Part shown: positions 18,937-28,153 of the stretch, piece by piece
How positions within the stretch are numbered: position 1 is the stretch's first letter
Layout of the letters: every line of letters starts with the position of its first letter
Assembly (NCBI RefSeq): GCF_002002885.1
Contig: NZ_CP019510.1
Location: 1,798,001 to 1,862,000 of the forward strand
Direction of reading: 5' to 3'
Source: Janthinobacterium sp. LM6
GTDB taxonomy: Bacteria > Pseudomonadota > Gammaproteobacteria > Burkholderiales > Burkholderiaceae_D
Length of the DNA stretch: 64,000 bases
Notes under the pieces: model-generated
The model's database searches: none
The model's input: only the letters and a program-made list of their open reading frames with translations
What the model was told of the DNA's origin: nothing
Translations under genes and position numbers: made by a program

Positions 18937-19791
<855 letters not shown>

Positions 19792-19792
19792 C

Positions 19793-20953
19793 ATGAGTAG
19801 CACGCGTGATACGACTTACCTGGACTGGCCGTTCTTCGAAGCGCGGCATGCCGAACTTGAACGCGAACTCGATGTCTGGGCTTCGCAGCACCTGCAGGAA
19901 GCCCATGGCGCCGACGTCGATGCCGCCTGCCGCGCGCTGGTGGCGCAACTGGGGCAGGGCGGCTGGCTGACCTACGCCACCGGCACCGATGGCAAGATCG
20001 ACACGCGCGCCATTTGCCTGATGCGCGAAACCCTGGCGCGCCACAACGGGCTGGCCGATTTCGCCTTCGCCATGCAGGGACTCGGCTCGGGCGCCATCGG
20101 CCTGTTCGGCAGCTTGGAGAACAAGGCGCGTTATTTGCCGGACGTGGCCAGCGGCAAGCGCATCGCCGCCTTTGCCCTGTCCGAGCCGCAGGCCGGCTCC
20201 GACGTGGCGGCGATGGCGTGCGCGGCGCGCCGCGACGGCGACGAGTACGTGCTCGACGGCGAAAAGACGTGGATCTCGAACGGCGGCATCGCCGATTTTT
20301 ACGTGGTGTTCGCCCGCACGGGCGAGGCGCCGGGCGCGCGCGGCATCAGCGCCTTCATCGTCGACGCGGACAATCCCGGCCTGGAAATCGCCGAGCGTAT
20401 CGCCGTGATCGCGCCGCATCCGCTGGCGCGCCTGCGTTTCAATGCCTGCCGCGTGCCCGCCACGCAGCGCCTGGGCGAGGCGGGGCAGGGCTTCAAGGTG
20501 GCGATGGCCACCCTGGACGTGTTCCGCACGTCGGTGGCTGCCGCCGCGCTGGGCTTTGCGCGGCGCGCCTTCGACGAGGCGCTGCGCCACGCGACAAAGC
20601 GCCAGATGTTTGGTCAGACCCTGGCGGACTTTCAGCTGACGCAGGCAAAATTAGCGCAGATGGCCACCGGCATCGACGCGGCCGCGCTGCTCACCTACCG
20701 CGCCGCCTGGCAGCGCGACCAGGGCCGCAAGGTGACGAAGGAAGCGGCCATGGCCAAGCTGACGGCCACGGAAACGGCGCAGCAGGTGATCGACGCGGCC
20801 GTGCAGCTGTTCGGCGGTATGGGCGTGGTGAGCGACCACCCGGTCGAGCGCCTGTACCGTGAAATCCGCGCCTTGCGCATCTACGAGGGCGCCAGCGAAG
20901 TACAGCAATTGATCATCGCGCGCGAATTGCTGCGCGAGGCGGCGGACGCATGA
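19793..20953 (+). CDS. Acyl-CoA dehydrogenase
   Basis: A 386-residue FAD-dependent acyl-CoA dehydrogenase. Signatures: [19 protein letters not shown] (FAD/substrate binding), [59 protein letters not shown] and [19 protein letters not shown], where the Glu of YEGAS is the usual catalytic base. Within this operon it would introduce a double bond in an alicyclic CoA intermediate during 2-aminobenzoyl-CoA breakdown. Its stop overlaps an upstream possible start (20950) of the RidA-like gene by 4 nt. Confidence 0.92.
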   Translation: MSSTRDTTYLDWPFFEARHAELERELDVWASQHLQEAHGADVDAACRALVAQLGQGGWLTYATGTDGKIDTRAICLMRETLARHNGLADFAFAMQGLGSGAIGLFGSLENKARYLPDVASGKRIAAFALSEPQAGSDVAAMACAARRDGDEYVLDGEKTWISNGGIADFYVVFARTGEAPGARGISAFIVDADNPGLEIAERIAVIAPHPLARLRFNACRVPATQRLGEAGQGFKVAMATLDVFRTSVAAAALGFARRAFDEALRHATKRQMFGQTLADFQLTQAKLAQMATGIDAAALLTYRAAWQRDQGRKVTKEAAMAKLTATETAQQVIDAAVQLFGGMGVVSDHPVERLYREIRALRIYEGASEVQQLIIARELLREAADA

Positions 20954-20988
20954 GCAGCATGAACCGCATCAACAACGAGGAGAACACG

Positions 20989-21381
20989 ATGCAAGTGCTG
21001 CAACCACCGGGATGGGCCAGGCCGCGCGGCTATGCGAATGGGGTGGCCGCCAGCGGACGCACGGTTTACGTCAGCGGCATGATAGGCTGGGATGCGCAGG
21101 GCCAGTTCCATACGGACGATTTTGCGGGGCAGGTGCGCCAGGCCTTGCAGAATATCGTCGCCGTGCTGGCGGAGGCGGGCGCCTTGCCCGAGCACATCGT
21201 GCGCATGAACTGGTATGTGCTCGACAAGAAGGAGTATGTGGCGGCGTATCCGCAAATCGGCGTGGCTTACCGCGAGCTGATCGGCAAGCATTTTCCTGCC
21301 ATGACGGCCGTGCAGGTGGCCGGCCTGATCGAGGATCGCGCCAGGGTGGAAATCGAGGTGACGGCGGTGCTGCCGCCATGA
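20989..21381 (+). CDS. RidA-family (YjgF/Rid) imine/enamine deaminase
   Basis: A 130-residue Rid-family protein. ATG 20989 is preferred because AACGAGGAG lies 6-8 nt upstream; the earlier in-frame ATG 20950 overlaps the dehydrogenase stop. The core VYVSGMIGWDAQGQFHTDDFAGQVRQALQNIVAVLAEAGA and the terminal RARVEIEVTAVLP, with its Arg, fit the family. Rid proteins hydrolyse reactive enamines/imines to ketones and ammonia. In an anthranilate route this would remove the ring nitrogen as ammonia after the aromatic system is lost, which supports a nitrogen-bearing substrate (2-aminobenzoate) over salicylate. It is the last gene of the operon; a large nested palindrome starts 16 nt after its stop. 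Confidence 0.88.
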   Translation: MQVLQPPGWARPRGYANGVAASGRTVYVSGMIGWDAQGQFHTDDFAGQVRQALQNIVAVLAEAGALPEHIVRMNWYVLDKKEYVAAYPQIGVAYRELIGKHFPAMTAVQVAGLIEDRARVEIEVTAVLPP

Positions 21382-21396
21382 TGGCTGCAATAAACT

Positions 21397-21437
21397 ATTG
21401 CATTAACTGCATTTCAATTGAAATAAATTAATGCAAT
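21397..21437. repeat. Nested 41-nt palindrome between the aminobenzoate operon and the TLD-domain gene
   Basis: Outer perfect arms ATTGCATTAA (21397-21406) and TTAATGCAAT (21428-21437) enclose an inner perfect 14-bp palindrome ATTTCAATTGAAAT (21411-21424). There is no T-tract, so it is not a standard terminator. It is located 64 nt before the next start codon, which suits a regulator binding two dyads or a cruciform. Confidence 0.6.
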
Positions 21438-21500
21438 TAATATATCACCCTGTGCTATATTGATATGCCGAAAATTCGCGGCATATACACAGGGGGAGCG

Positions 21501-22274
21501 ATGCAACAACAAATCATGCTGAAAATCAAGGCGGTGCGGCCCGTCACCTTGCTCGCCGGTGCCTTGCTGTGCATCGGTAGCGTTCCTGTCGCCTCGGCGC
21601 AATCCTTGCTCAACGGCGCGCAGGAAGCGCAGCTGTCCGCCTGGCTGGGCGAAGGCCCGCTGGCGCTGACGGCCATCTACACGAAGTCGGCGGGCGACAC
21701 CTCGCGCGACTTCCACCTGGCCGCCGACGGCAAGGGACGCACGTTTTCCGTGATGCAGGCGAGCAACGCCGCCGGCCAGACCTGGCTGGTGGGCGGCTAC
21801 AACCCGCAAAGCTGGAATTCGTCGGGTACTTACAACATGACGCCGGAAGACCGCGACCGCACGGCCTTCATCTTCAACCTGACGTCGGGCCAGTATTTCC
21901 GGCAGACGCCGAAAACCTATGCGCTGGACTCGGTGGGGGCGTATCAAACCTTCAATGACATCGACGCCGGCCCCACGTTCGGCATCGGCGCCGACCTGGG
22001 CATGTCGGCGGACCTGAGCACCAATGGCATTTCTTCGCGCTACTCGTACATCGACCCGGTCAATGGCATCTTTGGCGCAAGCTTGCTCGATGGCGCGCCG
22101 TATGGCTCCTATCCGAATGTCACGTTTGGCGCCATGCAAGTATTCAGCGTCAGCGCCGTGCCCGAGCCCGCGATGTTGCAACTCATGCTGGCCGGCTTGT
22201 TGCTTATTGGTGCAGGCGCCGTGCGGCACAGGAAATTCAGCATGACGCCGTTTGCAACCATCCGTGTCAAGTAA
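21501..22274 (+). CDS. PEP-CTERM-anchored TLD-domain protein
   Basis: A 257-residue exported protein. ATG 21501 follows GGGGGAGC and gives a signal peptide ending ASA. The mature part (residues about 40-185) has a TLDc-like pattern: LTAIYTKSAGDTSRDFHLAADGKG, FSVMQASNAAGQTWLVGGYNPQSWNSSG and DRTAFIFNLTSGQYFRQ. The C-terminus carries the sorting signal VPEP, then a membrane helix LMLAGLLLIGAGA and basic RHRK, followed unusually by 12 extra residues. PEP-CTERM proteins are processed by an exosortase, and exosortase B is encoded at 35425. The role of bacterial TLD domains is unknown. It is probably monocistronic. Confidence 0.85.
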   Translation: MQQQIMLKIKAVRPVTLLAGALLCIGSVPVASAQSLLNGAQEAQLSAWLGEGPLALTAIYTKSAGDTSRDFHLAADGKGRTFSVMQASNAAGQTWLVGGYNPQSWNSSGTYNMTPEDRDRTAFIFNLTSGQYFRQTPKTYALDSVGAYQTFNDIDAGPTFGIGADLGMSADLSTNGISSRYSYIDPVNGIFGASLLDGAPYGSYPNVTFGAMQVFSVSAVPEPAMLQLMLAGLLLIGAGAVRHRKFSMTPFATIRVK

Positions 22275-22509
22275 GGCAGCACGCTGGTACTAGTTCGGCA
22301 GCGTGGCGGGAAACGGTGTGCAGGAATGGCTGACAGCGACGGCGCGCCTGGCCGTGGCAGTACGGCGCATGCCCGCACCTTATGCGGGCAAGAGTTCGTC
22401 TCGTTGCCATGTTCAGAATAATAATAAACAAATATCAGCGTTAAGAGCATAAACTTGCCATTGCTGGCCGCCAACGCGTTACGTATAAGCAACTTTATGG
22501 AATTGCACC
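22275..22509. other. Intergenic region before the MBOAT gene
   Basis: No gene is seen. A 7-bp hairpin (GCCCGCA at 22371-22377, TGCGGGC at 22383-22389) lacks a T-tract. The stretch from about 22410 to 22460 is A/T-rich and is the likely promoter region of the MBOAT/SGNH pair, but no convincing -35/-10 pair was identified. Confidence 0.4.
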
Positions 22510-23982
22510 GTGTTATTTAATTCATTTCCGTTCTTTCTGGTGTTCTTGCCGTTGGCGTTGCTGGGATACTTTCTCCTGTCAAAATACTCGCTGCGGCTAT
22601 CCATAATTTTCCTGTTGCTGGCCTCGCTTGCATTCTATAGTTACTGGGATGTCGCCTACCTGCCGCTGCTGCTGCTGTCAATTTGTTGCAACTTCAGCAT
22701 TGGCCGAGTCGTTTCGAAACGCCAGGAGACGGGCCGCAAGCGCGACGCAAAGCACTGGCTGTGGCTCGGACTCGCCTTCAATTTGTCGCTGCTGGTGTTT
22801 TTCAAGTATTTTGATTTTCTTATCAGCAATATTGCCACCCTGACGGGGGCGACATTGCAGCCGCTGGGGATTACCTTGCCGATCGGTATCTCGTTTTTTA
22901 CCTTCACGCAAATCGCCTACCTGGTCGATTGCCACGCAGGCAAGGTCAAGGATTACCAGCCAGAAAGCTATGGTCTGTTCGTCACCTACTTTCCGCACCT
23001 GATCGCCGGTCCCATTCTGCATCACAAGGAGATGATGCCGCAGTTCGTGCAGGCCGAATCGCATGTTTTCAGCCGCGGGCGCCTGATCGTCGGCCTTGCA
23101 TTCTTCACGATTGGCCTGTTCAAGAAAGTCATTCTGGCCGATGGCATCGCGCGCTACGTCGCACCCGTCTTCGACCTCCATCACGCCCATTTGAGCATGC
23201 TGGAGGCATGGGCCGGCGCGCTGGCCTATACCTTCCAGCTGTATTTCGACTTCTCGGCCTACTGCGACATGGCGTATGGCTTGTCCTATATGTTCGGCAT
23301 TATCTTGCCCATTAACTTTCTCTCGCCATACAAGGCGACCTCTATCATCGATTTCTGGCGTCGGTGGCACATCACGCTGTCCAATTTCCTGCGCGATTAT
23401 CTGTATATCCCCCTGGGCGGGAACCGCAAGGGTGGGTTCTTGCGCTACCGCAACCTCCTGATCACGATGCTGCTGGGCGGACTGTGGCACGGCGCCAACT
23501 GGACCTTTGTGGTCTGGGGCTGTTTGCACGGCGGTTATTTGATCGTCAACCATGCCTTGCGCCATCTGTTGGGCCAGCGCAGCAACCTGGCGATACGGGC
23601 CGGCGGCGCACTGGCGACTTTTTTTGCCGTGGTGCTGGCCTGGGTATTTTTTCGCGCCAGTTCCCTCGAGGTGGCGCTGGACGTGCTGCAAGCCATGGGC
23701 GGCGGCACGCTGACGCCCGCCATGCAGGAAAGCATGCTGGGCGTGAACCGCATCATGCAGCTGAGTTCCTGCCTGTGGTGGCTGGGCGTGTGCGCCGCCA
23801 TCGTTTTCTTCCTGCCGAATGTATACGAGCTGCTGGGGCGAGGCTTGCGCCTGTCGACGGAGCAGCGCCTGGATAGTGGCCGGGGCAGCGTCTTGCTGGG
23901 GGCCATGTTGATGCTTTGCCTGGTCTTGCTGGCAATTAGCGAGACGCGTGGCGTTTCTGAATTCTTGTATTTTAATTTCTGA
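22510..23982 (+). CDS. MBOAT-family polysaccharide O-acyltransferase (AlgI-like)
   Basis: A 490-residue multi-spanning membrane protein of the MBOAT family, which passes acyl groups (normally acetyl) across the inner membrane for polysaccharide O-acetylation. The start is GTG 22510. Family motifs: MLFNSFPFFLVFLPL at the N-terminus, PIGISFFTFTQIAYLVD, YFPHLIAGPILHHKEMMPQF, DFSAYCDMAYGLSYMFG, FWRRWHITLSNFLRDYLYIPLGGNRKG and GGLWHGANWTFVVWGCLHG with the presumed catalytic His327 and a second His340. The AlgI branch is the best match. Eight bases after its stop starts an SGNH-domain gene, the usual partner that completes transfer in the periplasm. Confidence 0.92.
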   Translation: MLFNSFPFFLVFLPLALLGYFLLSKYSLRLSIIFLLLASLAFYSYWDVAYLPLLLLSICCNFSIGRVVSKRQETGRKRDAKHWLWLGLAFNLSLLVFFKYFDFLISNIATLTGATLQPLGITLPIGISFFTFTQIAYLVDCHAGKVKDYQPESYGLFVTYFPHLIAGPILHHKEMMPQFVQAESHVFSRGRLIVGLAFFTIGLFKKVILADGIARYVAPVFDLHHAHLSMLEAWAGALAYTFQLYFDFSAYCDMAYGLSYMFGIILPINFLSPYKATSIIDFWRRWHITLSNFLRDYLYIPLGGNRKGGFLRYRNLLITMLLGGLWHGANWTFVVWGCLHGGYLIVNHALRHLLGQRSNLAIRAGGALATFFAVVLAWVFFRASSLEVALDVLQAMGGGTLTPAMQESMLGVNRIMQLSSCLWWLGVCAAIVFFLPNVYELLGRGLRLSTEQRLDSGRGSVLLGAMLMLCLVLLAISETRGVSEFLYFNF

Positions 23983-23990
23983 CAAATCAT

Positions 23991-25058
23991 ATGCGCTCCA
24001 TATTTGCGATAGGCCTGGGTGTGCTGGTCACGGCACTGGCGTTGGAAGCGTTCCTGCAATGCATGCCGGTGGTGTCCGGATTGCGCATGGAGCAGAGCAG
24101 CGAGCAGCGCCCATATGCCCGTTATCTGCCGCAGCAGGACTACGTGTATTCGCACGGCTGGGCCCTGGCGAATGCCCGGCATGGCAAGACGAATCGGCAG
24201 GGCTTTACCAACTCCCCCGATTTCAAGGATGGCGCGGCGGTTCTTGTCATCGGCGACAGCTTTATCGAAAGCCTGATGCTCGAGTATCCGGAAACTCTGC
24301 AAGGCCGGCTGGGTCAAGCCCTGGGCGGCGGCGTGTATGCCGCCTCTGCCTCGGGCAACGGCTTTGCCGACGCGCTGGAGGTGTTCCGTCATACGCGTGC
24401 GCAGCTGCATCCGCGCACGGTGGTGATGTTCGTCGAGCCGACGGACATGCTCGACATCCTGGCGCCGGCGCAGCGGGGCCATAGCATGTTTGTCAGCGAA
24501 GGGAACGATATCAAGCTGGTGCATGTTCCCTATGTTGAGTCCAAGGCCAAGCGGCTGGTCGCCTATTCGGCCCTGGCCCGTTACATCTATTACAACTTGA
24601 AATTTCCTGACTGGTTGATGAGCCAGTTGCGCCGCAGCCCTCCTGCCGCGGCGCAGGAGCCGGCCGCCAGCGCACCTGATGCACGCCGCGCCGCCGCGCT
24701 CGAATACTACATGACGCAATTGCACGCGCTGGGCGGCGCTGGCGATACGCGCTTTATTTTCCTGGTCGATGCGGACCGGAACATGCTGTACGCGCCGCAG
24801 AAGGCGGTACCCAACTGGAAAGCCGGCGATCGCGCATTTTTTATCCAGACGGCCCTGCGACACGGCCATCAGGTGGTCGACATGCAGCCGGTATTCGCGC
24901 GCCATTGGGCGCAGCAGCGCGAGCGCATGGATTTTCTGCCGATGGACGGCCACTGGAACCCGGTGGCGCACGATCTGGCGGCGCAGCAAATCCTGCCCTT
25001 GTTGCCTTCGGCATCGCCTGCGTTGCCGGCGCCATTGCGCCAGGTGGCAGGACACTGA
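23991..25058 (+). CDS. SGNH-hydrolase-fold protein, probable acetyltransferase partner of the MBOAT
   Basis: A 355-residue protein with one N-terminal membrane anchor (IFAIGLGVLVTALALEAF) and a periplasmic SGNH/AlgX/AlgJ-like domain. The nucleophile block is VIGDSFIES with Ser90; the catalytic Asp/His pair is in MDGHWN (Asp319, His321), reminiscent of the D-x-H-W signature of AlgJ/AlgX but placed after the Ser block. A Pro/Ala-rich linker is at about residues 218-235. With the adjacent MBOAT it probably makes a two-part O-acetyltransferase for an exported polysaccharide, plausibly the polymer of the EPS locus that starts 2.4 kb downstream. That link is inference; no glycan-specific domain is visible. 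Confidence 0.82.
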   Translation: MRSIFAIGLGVLVTALALEAFLQCMPVVSGLRMEQSSEQRPYARYLPQQDYVYSHGWALANARHGKTNRQGFTNSPDFKDGAAVLVIGDSFIESLMLEYPETLQGRLGQALGGGVYAASASGNGFADALEVFRHTRAQLHPRTVVMFVEPTDMLDILAPAQRGHSMFVSEGNDIKLVHVPYVESKAKRLVAYSALARYIYYNLKFPDWLMSQLRRSPPAAAQEPAASAPDARRAAALEYYMTQLHALGGAGDTRFIFLVDADRNMLYAPQKAVPNWKAGDRAFFIQTALRHGHQVVDMQPVFARHWAQQRERMDFLPMDGHWNPVAHDLAAQQILPLLPSASPALPAPLRQVAGH

Positions 25059-25092
25059 GGCGCCGGCCCCGCGCACGCGCCCGATTGCCGGA

Positions 25093-25122
25093 CTGTCAAT
25101 GGCCGGAACTAGCCTGTATAAT
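25093..25122 (+). promoter_or_regulatory. Promoter of tRNA-Arg(CCT)
   Basis: A consensus -10 TATAAT at 25117-25122 is preceded, with an 18-nt spacer, by CTGTCA (4 of 6 matches to TTGACA). The tRNA begins 12 nt after the -10 box, as expected for a short 5' leader. Confidence 0.7.
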
Positions 25123-25134
25123 GCCGCTGCGCGT

Positions 25135-25209
25135 GTCGCCATCGTACAATGGATAGTACAAGGTCCTCCTAAGACTTAAATGCAGGTTCGATTCCTGCTG
25201 GCGACACCA
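25135..25209 (+). tRNA. tRNA-Arg (anticodon CCT)
   Basis: A full cloverleaf can be drawn. The acceptor stem is GTCGCCA (25135-25141) with TGGCGAC (25199-25205); the D stem is GTAC/GTAC. The anticodon stem AGGTC/GACTT (one G-T pair) encloses the loop CTCCTAA with anticodon CCT at 25168-25170. The T stem is GCAGG/CCTGC with loop TTCGATT. Discriminator A and an encoded CCA end the gene at 25209. It reads the rare AGG arginine codon. No integrated element or repeated tRNA 3' end was seen next to it. Confidence 0.96.
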
Positions 25210-25381
25210 CGTTTCCACGCAACGCGCGTCGGCAGCCTGTGATCATCTAGGCGGTAATTACTGGTCGATGGCGATTGAAGTCCGAGTTATCGGTACAATG
25301 CGTGCTTCATTCATCCAATCGGCGGCTGTTTTGCACACCACGCGGTGTGCGCGAGACGGCGCCCGAGCACTCTTACTCATT

Positions 25382-27274
25382 ATGGCTGTCATTTCTCTTT
25401 CATCGGCGCAACTTGCGTTCGGTCACGTCGCGCTGCTCGATCACGCGGAATTTTCACTGGAAACCTCGGAGCGGGTCGGCTTGATCGGCCGCAACGGCAC
25501 GGGTAAATCGTCGCTGTTGAAGGTTATTTCGGGCAAGTTCAAGCTCGATGACGGCTTGTTGGTGATGCAGCAAGGCATCAAGATCGCGTATGTGGAGCAG
25601 GAACCGCAATTCGACCCGGAAATGTCCGTGTTCGACGCCGTCGCGTCCGGCATGGGCGAATCGCAGGCGTGGCTGAAGGAATACGATGCGTTGACGGGCC
25701 AGTTTGGCCAGGGCAATGACGACGAACTGATGGAACGCATGCACGACATCCAGGTCAAACTCGATGCGGCCGATGCGTGGAGCTTGCCGAACAAGGTGGA
25801 AACCGTGCTCGACCGTCTGAACCTGACGGGCGACATGGCCATGAAAACCCTGTCCGGCGGGATGCAGAAGCGCGTGGCGCTGGCGCGCGCGCTGGTGTCG
25901 GCGCCCGACGTGCTGCTGCTCGATGAGCCCACCAACCATCTGGACTTCAGCTCCATCCTGTGGCTGGAAGGCTTGTTGCGCGACTTCAAGGGCAGCGTGC
26001 TGTTTATTACCCATGACCGCTCCTTCCTCGACAACGTTGCCACGCGCATCATCGAGCTCGACCGCGGCCGTTTGCTGTCGTATCCGGGCAACTTCACGGC
26101 GTATCAAGTGCGCAAGGCGGAGCAGCTGGAAATCGAAGAAGTGGAAAACGCCAAGTTCGACAAGTTCCTGGCGCAGGAAGAAGTGTGGATACGCAAGGGC
26201 GTCAAGGCCCGCCGCGTGCGCGACGAAGGCCGCGTGCGCCGCCTGGAAGCGCTGCGCCTGACGCGCAATGCGCGCCGCGAACAGCAGGGACAAGTCAAGC
26301 TGGACGTCTCGGCCGGCGAACGCTCGGGCAAGATCGTGGCGGACCTGGAAAACGTTTCGAAGATCTATGGCGACAAGGTCATTGTCAAGGATTTCAGCGC
26401 CACCATCTTGCGCGGCGACAAGGTCGGCCTGATCGGCGCCAACGGCGCCGGCAAGACCACCCTGCTGAAGATGATCCTCGGCGAAGAGCAGTCGGACACG
26501 GGCACCATCCGCCTGGGTACCAAGCTGCAAGTGGCGTATTTCGACCAGATGCGCACGCAGCTGAACGAAGAGGCGAACTTGATGGAAACCATCGCGCCGG
26601 GCAGCGACTGGGTCGAGATCAACGGACAGCGCCGTCACGTGATGACGTATCTGAACGACTTCCTGTTCGCGCCGGAACGCGCCCGTTCGCCCGTCAAGTC
26701 GCTGTCCGGTGGCGAGCGCAACCGTTTGCTGCTGGCGCGTCTGTTCGCCAAGCCGGCCAACGTGCTGGTGCTCGATGAGCCGACCAATGACCTGGATATC
26801 GATACCCTGGAATTGCTGGAAGAGTTGCTGGAAGAATACACGGGCACCGTCTTCCTCGTCAGCCATGACCGCACCTTCCTCGACAATGTGGTCACGCAAG
26901 TGATCGTCGCCGAAGGCGAGGGCAAGTGGCGCGAATTCGTCGGCGGCTACACGGACTGGGAGCGCGTGCGCACCTTGCCGATCGCCACGGCGCCTGCCAG
27001 CAAGCCGGCCGTGAAGGTCGAGGCTGCCGCGCCGGCCGCCAAGCAGAAAAAGCTCAGCTACAAGGAACAGCGCGAGCTGGAAGAGTTGCCGAAACTGATC
27101 GCCAAGCTGGAAGACGAGCAATCGGTGCTGGCTGCCGAACTGTCGCATCCGGACTTCTACAAGAAGACGCCAGCCGAAGGCAAGCGCCTGAATGCGCGCG
27201 TGGCCGAGATCGAAGGCGAACTGCTGGAAGCGCTGGAAAAGTGGGAGCAGATCGAGGCGCGCGCGAATAGCTGA
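25382..27274 (+). CDS. uup: ABC-F family ATPase Uup
   Basis: A 630-residue soluble protein with two ABC ATPase domains and no membrane segment. Domain 1 has Walker A GRNGTGKSS (about residue 35), signature LSGGMQKR and Walker B LLLDEPTNHLD. Domain 2 has GANGAGKTT, LSGGERNR and VLVLDEPTNDLD. Between them lies the ABC-F linker with KGVKARRVRDEGRVRRLEALR. The end (residues about 550-628) is a charged coiled coil (KEQRELEELPKLIAKLEDEQSVLAAELSHPDF), typical of Uup. Uup acts on ribosomes/DNA structures and lowers precise transposon excision. The start ATG 25382 gives the standard ISLSSAQLAFG N-terminus; longer upstream reading lacks family similarity. Confidence 0.95.
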   Translation: MAVISLSSAQLAFGHVALLDHAEFSLETSERVGLIGRNGTGKSSLLKVISGKFKLDDGLLVMQQGIKIAYVEQEPQFDPEMSVFDAVASGMGESQAWLKEYDALTGQFGQGNDDELMERMHDIQVKLDAADAWSLPNKVETVLDRLNLTGDMAMKTLSGGMQKRVALARALVSAPDVLLLDEPTNHLDFSSILWLEGLLRDFKGSVLFITHDRSFLDNVATRIIELDRGRLLSYPGNFTAYQVRKAEQLEIEEVENAKFDKFLAQEEVWIRKGVKARRVRDEGRVRRLEALRLTRNARREQQGQVKLDVSAGERSGKIVADLENVSKIYGDKVIVKDFSATILRGDKVGLIGANGAGKTTLLKMILGEEQSDTGTIRLGTKLQVAYFDQMRTQLNEEANLMETIAPGSDWVEINGQRRHVMTYLNDFLFAPERARSPVKSLSGGERNRLLLARLFAKPANVLVLDEPTNDLDIDTLELLEELLEEYTGTVFLVSHDRTFLDNVVTQVIVAEGEGKWREFVGGYTDWERVRTLPIATAPASKPAVKVEAAAPAAKQKKLSYKEQRELEELPKLIAKLEDEQSVLAAELSHPDFYKKTPAEGKRLNARVAEIEGELLEALEKWEQIEARANS

Positions 27275-27335
27275 TGCTTTTTTGCATACCCTGTTGTAAT
27301 TAAGTCAGGATTATTTGCCACGGCAACGGTTCTGC

Positions 27336-27365
27336 TTGATATAATTATATAATTATATTTATTAC
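27336..27365 (+). promoter_or_regulatory. Candidate promoter of the EPS locus first gene
   Basis: A very A/T-rich block in a GC-rich genome contains TTGATA (27336-27341) and, 18 nt on, TATTAC (27360-27365). An overlapping alternative is TTGCCA (27315-27320) with TATAAT (27340-27345) at a long 19-nt spacing. Either would place transcription just before the two leader hairpins. Confidence 0.45.
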
Positions 27366-27375
27366 ATCGGGGGAT

Positions 27376-27424
27376 GCATGTTTGTCATGAAAAACATGCG
27401 CGCCGGACCACCGCGTCCGGCGCG
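27376..27424 (+). promoter_or_regulatory. Two consecutive leader hairpins before the CAAX-protease gene
   Basis: Hairpin 1: GCATGTTT (27376-27383) with AAACATGC (27392-27399). Hairpin 2: CGCGCCGGAC (27399-27408) with GTCCGGCGCG (27415-27424), a perfect 10-bp stem with 6-nt loop. They share base 27399, so they would be adjacent or slightly competing. CTCCTCCTCC follows, which mimics anti-Shine-Dalgarno sequence. No T-tract is present, so the arrangement looks more like a translational or attenuation element than a terminator. Confidence 0.45.
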
Positions 27425-27450
27425 TAGCTCCTCCTCCGATGCGTGGCAGC

Positions 27451-28113
27451 ATGTTTGACCGCGCCGCCTTGCCCCGGGTAGCGCCATTCCTGGCCTATCT
27501 CTCCTTCATTGCCATTGCCGACGTGCTCGGCCGCCTCGACGTTGCCGCGCAGGACTTGCGCTGGCTGTATGTCGTCAAGATCGGCGTCGTGCTGGGCTTG
27601 TTGTTGTACTGGCGCCGCAGTTATACGGAATTGCGGTGGACGCCGTTGGGCGCGCGTGCCATTCTCGGGGCGCTGGCGGGCGGTATTGTTGTTTTTTTGC
27701 TGTGGATCAATCTCGACGCCAGCTGGATGAGCATCGGCAAGCCGGACGGTTTCGACCCCCGCACCGATGGCCGCATCGAGTGGAGCCTGGTAGTGCTGCG
27801 CATCGCCGGCGCGGCGCTGGTGGTGCCCGTGATGGAGGAGCTGTTCTGGCGCTCCTTCCTGCTGCGCTGGATCGACAAGCCGGACTTTTTGCGGGCCGAT
27901 CCGCGCCTGGCCAGCGCCAAGGCCTTCGCCATCAGCGTGTTGCTGTTTGGCTTTGAGCATAATTTATGGCTGGCCGGCATGGTGGCCGGTGCAGTCTATA
28001 GTTTGTTGTACATGCGTAGCCAGTCCCTGTGGTCACCCATCCTCGCGCACGGCGTGACGAACGGCGTGCTGGGCCTCTGGATTATTTCCGGTGGGCACTG
28101 GATTTACTGGTAG
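27451..28113 (+). CDS. CAAX prenyl protease-related membrane protein (exosortase-associated)
   Basis: A 220-residue membrane protein of the CPBP/ABI family. Several transmembrane helices are visible, with the metalloprotease-like motif EELFWRS (Glu-Glu-x-x-x-Arg) near residue 130, FGFEHNLWLAG and the final His motif in SPILAHGVTNGVLGLW. A subfamily of this type (TIGR03008) occurs with exosortase/PEP-CTERM exopolysaccharide loci, which is its context here, next to EpsL. Its substrate is unknown. ATG 27451 is used, but ATG 27439 is equally possible; neither has a ribosome site, and strong hairpins lie just upstream. Confidence 0.85.
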   Translation: MFDRAALPRVAPFLAYLSFIAIADVLGRLDVAAQDLRWLYVVKIGVVLGLLLYWRRSYTELRWTPLGARAILGALAGGIVVFLLWINLDASWMSIGKPDGFDPRTDGRIEWSLVVLRIAGAALVVPVMEELFWRSFLLRWIDKPDFLRADPRLASAKAFAISVLLFGFEHNLWLAGMVAGAVYSLLYMRSQSLWSPILAHGVTNGVLGLWIISGGHWIYW

Positions 28114-28153
28114 TATTGCCTATCAACTGTGTGATCTTTCAAAGACAAAATCC

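Noticed and set aside
25135..25500. tRNA-Arg 3' end as attachment site of a genomic island
   Set aside because: No integrase gene and no direct repeat of the tRNA 3' end were seen; uup follows normally.
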